Shown here: piece after piece, positions 4,981 to 9,310 of the stretch
Layout of the letters: each line of letters begins with the position of its first letter
How positions within the stretch are numbered: position 1 is the stretch's first letter
Source of the DNA: a bacterium
GTDB taxonomy: Bacteria > Chloroflexota > Dormibacteria > Aeolococcales > Bog-877
Direction of reading: 5' to 3'
Assembly (NCBI GenBank): GCA_021844355.1
Contig: JAKBTP010000014.1
Span: 1-9,310, forward strand
Length of the DNA: 9,310 nt
Program-made: the position numbers and the translations under genes
Notes under the pieces: generated by a model
Seen by the model: the letters and a program-made list of their open reading frames with translations, nothing else
Told to the model about the DNA's origin: nothing
The model's database searches: none

Positions 4981-6203
4981 TCCGGGTGGTGGTGGTGGAT
5001 GACATCCCCTCCACCCGGGAGAACCTCAAGAAGCTCCTCTCCTTCGAGGAGGACATCGAGGTGGTCGGCGACGCCGGGGACGGCAAGGAAGGGCTCGAGG
5101 TGACCCGCCGGCTCCAGCCCCACGTGGTGCTGATGGACGTCAACATGCCGGGCATGGACGGGATCACCGCCACCGAGCAGCTGGCGGTGGAGCTGCCCCA
5201 GTGCCCGGTGGTGATCATGTCGGTCCAGGGGGAGCGCGACTACCTCCGCCGGGCGATGCAGTCCGGGGCCCGGGAGTTCCTCATCAAACCGTTCACCGGG
5301 GACGAGCTGGTGGCCAGCATCCGCCGGGTCTACGAGATGGAGACCAAGAAGGGCGCCTACCTGCCCAAGGCGGCCGCCGGGGCCGAGGGGGAGCAACCGC
5401 CCTCCCGGGGGAGGCTGGTGACCGTGCTGAGCGGGAAGGGAGGCAGCGGCAAGAGCGTGGTGGCCGTCAACCTGGCGCTGGCGCTCCGCGCCGAGACCTC
5501 CACCCGGGTGTGCCTGGTCGACCTGGACCTGCAGTTCGGGGACGTCGGCGTCATGCTCAACCTGGACCACGCCAAGACCATCACCGAGCTGGTGGACAGC
5601 GAGTCCGCGCCGGACTGGGAGTTCGTGGACGACGTGCTGGCGGACGGGCCGTTGGGGCTGCGGGTCCTTCTGGGCCCCTTCAGCCCCGAGTACGGGGACC
5701 TGGTGAGGGCCGAGCACGTCCGGTCGATCGTCGACATATTGCGACGAGAGTTTGACTGGGTCGTGGTCGACACGGCGAGCCAGCTGTCGGAAGCTGCCCT
5801 GGAAGTTGTCGACGCCGCCGACCGGATCGTCGTCGTCGGCCAGCTGACCATCCCCGCCATAAAGGACACCCGCCTCATGCTGAAGACCCTGGAGTCGCTC
5901 CGGGTGGAGCGCGACCGGATCGTGGTGGTGATCAATGGGCACGACGCCCACGCCGTCTACGACTCCTCCAGCATTGAGCGCAACCTGAAGTTCCCGGTCC
6001 GGGTGCAGCTGCCCTCCGAGCCGCGGCTGGTGGGAGGCTCCGTCCACCGGGCGGTGCCCGTGGTGGTGGGCAACCCGGACGCCGAGCTCACCTCGCTGTT
6101 CAAGGCGCTGGCCCGGAGCCTGGACCCGGGCGTCGACCCGGCGTCGGAGATCAAGGTGGAGTCCAAGCCCCAGGCCGGCCACCGGTTCAGCCTGCGGCGC
6201 TAG
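4977..6203 (+). CDS. cpaE: CpaE/TadZ-type pilus localisation ATPase with intact receiver domain
   Basis: The 408-residue product begins with GTG (IRVVVVDD follows, the usual start of a receiver). Residues 1-120 form a response-regulator receiver with acidic pair D8/D9, phosphoacceptor D54 in MDVNMPGMDG, S82 and K104 in IKPF, all canonical. After a short linker (about 124-145) comes a MinD/ParA-type ATPase. It has a deviant Walker A GKGGSGKS (153-160, signature lysine K154), VCLVDLDLQFGDVG (178-191) with D182/D184, and WVVVDTASQ (261-269). CpaE/TadZ proteins sit at the cytoplasmic membrane and position the Tad machinery, often at a pole. Many have degenerate receivers or Walker motifs; both look complete here, so phosphorylation and ATP binding are plausible. 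The kinase is not in this window. It lies 55 bp after cpaB and 23 bp before cpaF. Confidence 0.92.
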   Translation: MIRVVVVDDIPSTRENLKKLLSFEEDIEVVGDAGDGKEGLEVTRRLQPHVVLMDVNMPGMDGITATEQLAVELPQCPVVIMSVQGERDYLRRAMQSGAREFLIKPFTGDELVASIRRVYEMETKKGAYLPKAAAGAEGEQPPSRGRLVTVLSGKGGSGKSVVAVNLALALRAETSTRVCLVDLDLQFGDVGVMLNLDHAKTITELVDSESAPDWEFVDDVLADGPLGLRVLLGPFSPEYGDLVRAEHVRSIVDILRREFDWVVVDTASQLSEAALEVVDAADRIVVVGQLTIPAIKDTRLMLKTLESLRVERDRIVVVINGHDAHAVYDSSSIERNLKFPVRVQLPSEPRLVGGSVHRAVPVVVGNPDAELTSLFKALARSLDPGVDPASEIKVESKPQAGHRFSLRR

Positions 6204-6226
6204 AGTAGCCGAGGAGCAAGCCCCAT

Positions 6227-7765
6227 ATGTCACTGCTTGAGCGGGTCCGCAACCAGGGCGAGGCGGAGGCCGAGACCGGAGCCCCGGCCGCCCCCCCCGC
6301 GTCTTCTCCCGCGCCGCCTGGCTCCAGGCTGGCCGGCGCGGTCACCGAGGCCGCCGAGAAGCAGGAGGCGCAGCGTCAGTCCGCGGACCCGAGCTCGGCC
6401 GCCAAGGCGGCTCTCCCCGCGGCGGGTCCCGGCTGGCGGGAGCGGGCGGAGAGTGCCCGCCAGCAGGAGCAGCGCCACACCACCCACCCCCAGTACTCCG
6501 TGATCAAGTCCCAGGTGACCCAGGCCCTCCTGGAGGAGTACTCGGACGTCTCCAAGGCTCCCCGGGACACCCTGGTCGCCAAGATCGGGGAGCTCACCGG
6601 GGCGGTGCTGGAGGAGCTGAGCATCTCCATCACCCGCAACGACCGGCAGCGGCTGGTGGAGCAGATCGTCAACGACATCCTGGGCCTCGGGCCGCTGGAG
6701 ATGCTGCTCAAGAACCCCGACATCACCGAGATCATGGTCAACGGCGCGGACCAGATCTACGTGGAGCGCCAGGGGCGGATCCACCGTTACCCCGCCCACT
6801 TCGACTCCAACGATCATCTCATGCAGATCATCGACCGGATCGTCAGCTCGGTCGGGCGGAGGGTGGATGAGAGCTCCCCCATGGTGGACGCCCGCCTCAG
6901 GGACGGCTCCCGAGTGAACGTGATCATTCCTCCGCTGGCCCTCAAGGGCCCCACCCTGACCATCCGGCGCTTCAGCAAGGACCCGTTCACCATCGAGAAC
7001 CTCGTGGGGTTCGGGACCATGACCCAGGAGATGGCCACCTTCCTTCGGGCCTGCGTCCGGGGCCGCCAGAACCTGGTGGTGGCCGGGGGCACCGGGTCAG
7101 GGAAGACCACCACCCTCAACGTGCTCTCCGGTTGGATCCCCGACGACGAGCGGATCGTGACCATCGAGGACTCCGCCGAGCTGCAGCTCCACCAGGACCA
7201 CGTCGTGACCCTGGAGTCCCGCCCGGCCAACATCGAGGGCCGGGGGCGGATCGGGATCCGCGAGCTGGTGATCAACTCGCTGCGCATGCGCCCTGACCGG
7301 ATCGTGGTGGGGGAGTGCCGGGGCGGTGAGGCGCTGGACATGCTCCAGGCGATGAACACCGGTCACGATGGCTCGCTGACCACCGTGCACTCCAACAGCC
7401 CCCAGGACACCCTCTCCCGGCTGGAGACGATGGTGCTAATGGCCGGCGCCGACCTTCCCTCGCGGGCCATCCGCGAGCAGATCGCGGCGGCGATCAACAT
7501 CATCGTCCAGCAGGCGAGGCTGCGGGACGGCAGCCGGCGGGTGGTGGCAATCTCCGAGGTCCAGGGCTTCGACGGGGAGAAGGTGGTGCTCCAGGACATC
7601 TTCGTCTACCAGCAGGAGGGGCTGGACGATGACGGCCGGGTGATCGGCAGCTTCCGCGCCGTCGCCGAGCCCAAGTCGCTCCCCGACCTCAAGGCGATGG
7701 GTGAGCCGGTGGATCCCGCCATCTTCCACGACCCCCAGCCCTCCGCCACGGACAGCGCCGCATGA
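6227..7765 (+). CDS. cpaF: CpaF/TadA-type secretion ATPase
   Basis: The 512-residue product is the hexameric ATPase that powers Tad pilus assembly at the cytoplasmic face. Residues 1-85 are Ala/Pro/Glu-rich and probably disordered. The N-terminal domain spans about 88-270 and contains LGLGPLEMLLKNPDITEIMVNG, as in the PilT/VirB11/CpaF superfamily. The motor domain has Walker A GGTGSGKT (287-294, K293), an Asp box with E314/D315 in VTIEDSAEL, Walker B-like RPDRIVVGECRGGEA with E363, and a His box TGHDGSLTTVHSNSP with H380 and H388. The C-terminal ~25 residues are acidic and Pro-rich. The ATG start has GAGGAG ten bases upstream. Its stop overlaps the tadB start (ATGA), indicating translational coupling. 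All catalytic motifs are present. Family assignment is firm; the length is slightly above typical because of the N-terminal tail. Confidence 0.95.
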   Translation: MSLLERVRNQGEAEAETGAPAAPPASSPAPPGSRLAGAVTEAAEKQEAQRQSADPSSAAKAALPAAGPGWRERAESARQQEQRHTTHPQYSVIKSQVTQALLEEYSDVSKAPRDTLVAKIGELTGAVLEELSISITRNDRQRLVEQIVNDILGLGPLEMLLKNPDITEIMVNGADQIYVERQGRIHRYPAHFDSNDHLMQIIDRIVSSVGRRVDESSPMVDARLRDGSRVNVIIPPLALKGPTLTIRRFSKDPFTIENLVGFGTMTQEMATFLRACVRGRQNLVVAGGTGSGKTTTLNVLSGWIPDDERIVTIEDSAELQLHQDHVVTLESRPANIEGRGRIGIRELVINSLRMRPDRIVVGECRGGEALDMLQAMNTGHDGSLTTVHSNSPQDTLSRLETMVLMAGADLPSRAIREQIAAAINIIVQQARLRDGSRRVVAISEVQGFDGEKVVLQDIFVYQQEGLDDDGRVIGSFRAVAEPKSLPDLKAMGEPVDPAIFHDPQPSATDSAA

Positions 7766-8772
7766 GCGCGCTGCCCATCCTCTTCGACGCGCTGGGGGCG
7801 CTGGCGGTGTTCGCCGCCATCGCCGCCGTGGGTCTGGCCCGCACCCGGAGCCGCGAGGCCGACCTGGACGAGCGCGTCCGCCGGTTCGCAGAGGCGGGGG
7901 CGGGTCTGATGATCAGCGTCCCCGACGGGGAGGAGTCCGAGCCCCGGGGTCCCATCAGCCGCCTCCTCGGCCGGCTCCGCGGTGGCGGCCGCACCGGGAC
8001 CCAGCTGCTGGCCAGCCAGCGAGGTCGTTCGGCGGCCATCTCCGAGGCGCTGGGACGGGCCGACCTCAAGCTCCGCCCCGCTGAGTGGTACCTGATCCGG
8101 GCGGGCACCGTCGTGCTCCTGGCCCTGATCGGGCTGGCCGTCTACCGCAACCTCATCTTCGCCGCCATCCTGGCGGTGGTGGGGGTGTTCATCCCGCCTC
8201 TGGTCCTGCGCTTTCGGGAGCGCCGGCGCTCCCGCCGCTTCAACGACCAGCTGGGTGATGTCCTGGTGCTGCTCAGCAATGCCCTGAAGGCCGGGTACAG
8301 CTTCCCCCAGGCGATGGCCAGCGTGGCCCGTTCGGCCAATCCGCCCGTTGCCGAGGAGTTCTCCCGAGCCAACCGGGAGATCCAGCTGGGGGTCAACACC
8401 GACGAGGCGCTGAGCCACATGGTCACCCGCATCCGCTCCGAGGACCTGGACCTGGTGGTCACCGCGGTCCAGATCCAGCGGGTGGTGGGCGGGAACCTCG
8501 CCGAGATCCTGGACAACATCGCCTTCACCATCCGGGAGCGGATCCGGATCAAGGGCGAGATCCGCACCCTGACCGCCCAGGCCAGGGCTTCCAGCTACAT
8601 CATCACCGGGCTGCCCATCGGCCTGGCGCTGGTCCTGCAGGCGATCAACCCCCAGTACATAGCCCCCCTGCTGACCTTCAAAGGCCCGGGGCCCTACATC
8701 CTCATCGTCTGCGCCTGCTCCATCGCCGTCGCCTTCTACATCATGCAGCGCATCGCCAACATCGAGGTCTGA
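7762..8772 (+). CDS. tadB: TadB, type II secretion F-domain platform protein
   Basis: The 336-residue product is an inner-membrane protein of the GspF/TadB family. It has an N-terminal hydrophobic segment (about 4-26), a cytoplasmic region with a Gly/Arg-rich stretch, paired membrane segments (about 112-129 and 131-150), the cytoplasmic T2SSF helical domain, and two C-terminal membrane segments (about 278-295 and 312-328). The F domain starts near GDVLVLLSNALKAGYSFPQA (165-184) and includes VVTAVQIQRVVGGNLAEILDNIA (232-254) and the conserved IRERIRIKGEIRTLTAQAR stretch that precedes the final membrane region. With TadC it forms the platform on which CpaF acts to extrude Flp subunits. Its ATG overlaps the cpaF TGA by four bases and it has no clear SD of its own, so it is likely translated by coupling. 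Only three bases separate it from tadC. Confidence 0.93.
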   Translation: MSALPILFDALGALAVFAAIAAVGLARTRSREADLDERVRRFAEAGAGLMISVPDGEESEPRGPISRLLGRLRGGGRTGTQLLASQRGRSAAISEALGRADLKLRPAEWYLIRAGTVVLLALIGLAVYRNLIFAAILAVVGVFIPPLVLRFRERRRSRRFNDQLGDVLVLLSNALKAGYSFPQAMASVARSANPPVAEEFSRANREIQLGVNTDEALSHMVTRIRSEDLDLVVTAVQIQRVVGGNLAEILDNIAFTIRERIRIKGEIRTLTAQARASSYIITGLPIGLALVLQAINPQYIAPLLTFKGPGPYILIVCACSIAVAFYIMQRIANIEV

Positions 8773-8775
8773 GCC

Positions 8776-9310
8776 ATGTCGGTTGACGCCATCCTGGTCG
8801 GGGTCCTGGCGGCGGTCGCCGTCTTCTTCGTGGTGGTGGGGGTGACCTCGCGCACCGCCGCTCCGGTGGACCTCCTGGACGCCCGGCTGGCCGTGTACGA
8901 GGCCCCGGAGGCCAACCAGACCCTGGACCAGATCGAGCTCTCCCGCCCCTTCAGCGATAGGGTGCTGCGACCCTTCTTCGACCGCATCGGAAGGCGGCTG
9001 GCGGCTCTCCAGCCCCGCGACCGGGCCCAGAAGATGCAGGTGATGATCGATCTCGCAGGGCGCCCCCTGGGGATCAACGCCGCCAGCCTGATGGCCATCC
9101 AATTGGTGCTGGCGGTGGTCCTGGGCCTGGCCTGCGTCGGGCTGGCGCTCCTGCTCAACCTCACCTGGTGGCTCGGGCTGCTGTTCGGGGCGGTATTCGG
9201 CTACATCGCTCCCCAGTACCTCTTGAAGCGCACCGTCTCGGCCCGCCAGAAGGAGATCACCCTGGCGCTGCCCAACAGCCTGGACCTGCTCACCATCAGC
9301 GTGGAGGCCG
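8776..9310 (+). CDS. tadC: TadC, type II secretion F-domain platform protein, 5' part (cut by the window edge)
   Basis: ATG 8776 follows the tadB stop by three bases, with GAGG eight bases upstream inside the tadB end. The frame stays open to the window end, giving 178 residues. A first membrane helix (about 4-23), a cytoplasmic region with DRAQKMQVMIDLAGRPLGIN, and a long hydrophobic segment, probably two helices (about 103-148), lead into QKEITLALPNSLDLLTISVEA. That is the typical opening of the TadC F domain; the rest lies outside the window. Together with TadB it builds the inner-membrane platform of the Flp machinery. The resemblance to TadB is in topology and F-domain onset rather than in close sequence identity, as usual for the pair. 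Confidence 0.92.
   Translation, partial: MSVDAILVGVLAAVAVFFVVVGVTSRTAAPVDLLDARLAVYEAPEANQTLDQIELSRPFSDRVLRPFFDRIGRRLAALQPRDRAQKMQVMIDLAGRPLGINAASLMAIQLVLAVVLGLACVGLALLLNLTWWLGLLFGAVFGYIAPQYLLKRTVSARQKEITLALPNSLDLLTISVEA

Noticed and set aside
4908..6233. 441-codon minus-strand frame opposite cpaE
   Set aside because: Composition-driven shadow rich in His, Gly, Leu and Val; the plus strand carries complete receiver and ATPase motifs.
7606..9102. 498-codon minus-strand frame opposite tadB and tadC
   Set aside because: Crosses the junctions of three coupled plus-strand genes and has no motif; a GC-rich antisense artefact.
1..9310. CRISPR array, insertion sequence, phage or defence module
   Set aside because: No short regularly spaced direct repeats, transposase, integrase or terminal inverted repeats are visible. 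Apart from the three coding repeats the window is an ordinary chromosomal gene layout.

Overview
The window is very GC-rich, with G or C at most third codon positions, GTG starts beside ATG starts, and AGGAGG-type ribosome binding sites. Its right two thirds is the front of a tight-adherence (Tad/Flp, type IVc) pilus operon: flp pilin, cpaB, cpaE/tadZ, cpaF/tadA, tadB and the start of tadC, all on the + strand. No secretin or pilotin gene lies between cpaB and cpaE, as one would expect in a diderm. With the actinobacterial-style extracellular repeats in the first gene, this suggests a high-GC monoderm-like bacterium: Actinomycetota (for example an Acidimicrobiia or Thermoleophilia relative), or a Dormibacterota/Chloroflexota-type lineage. 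I cannot name the taxon from this sequence alone.

Layout. 1-1604: 3' part of a large secreted protein with a fibronectin type III domain and three copies of a ~135-residue extracellular repeat, each with its own cysteine pair. 1623-1841 (- strand): a small zinc-ribbon protein, convergent with the first gene. Both stop codons sit in the two arms of one hairpin, a likely shared bidirectional terminator. 1842-2152: divergent intergenic region with a short palindrome and a GC hairpin. 2153-3319: membrane-anchored or secreted GH99/GH71-like glycoside hydrolase retaining the two glutamates of the WNE-x-x-E motif. 3320-3471: structured leader. 3472-3672: Flp pilin. 3687-3717: perfect 13-bp GC hairpin. 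3767-4921: CpaB with an unusual C-terminal helical hairpin. 4948-4980: possible ten-codon minicistron overlapping the next start. 4977-6203: CpaE with an intact receiver domain and a MinD-type ATPase. 6227-7765: CpaF ATPase. 7762-8772: TadB. 8776-end: TadC, cut by the window edge.

How they work together. Flp is the pilin subunit; a prepilin peptidase that is not in this window should cut it after G26. CpaF supplies ATP-driven force to the TadB/TadC inner-membrane platform. CpaE is the MinD-like localisation factor, here with a phosphorylatable receiver that could take a signal. CpaB is the extracytoplasmic assembly protein. The hairpin behind flp probably lets the pilin be made in excess over the machinery. 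The upstream repeat protein and glycoside hydrolase are surface-directed and may serve adhesion or glycan processing, but their link to the pilus rests only on position.
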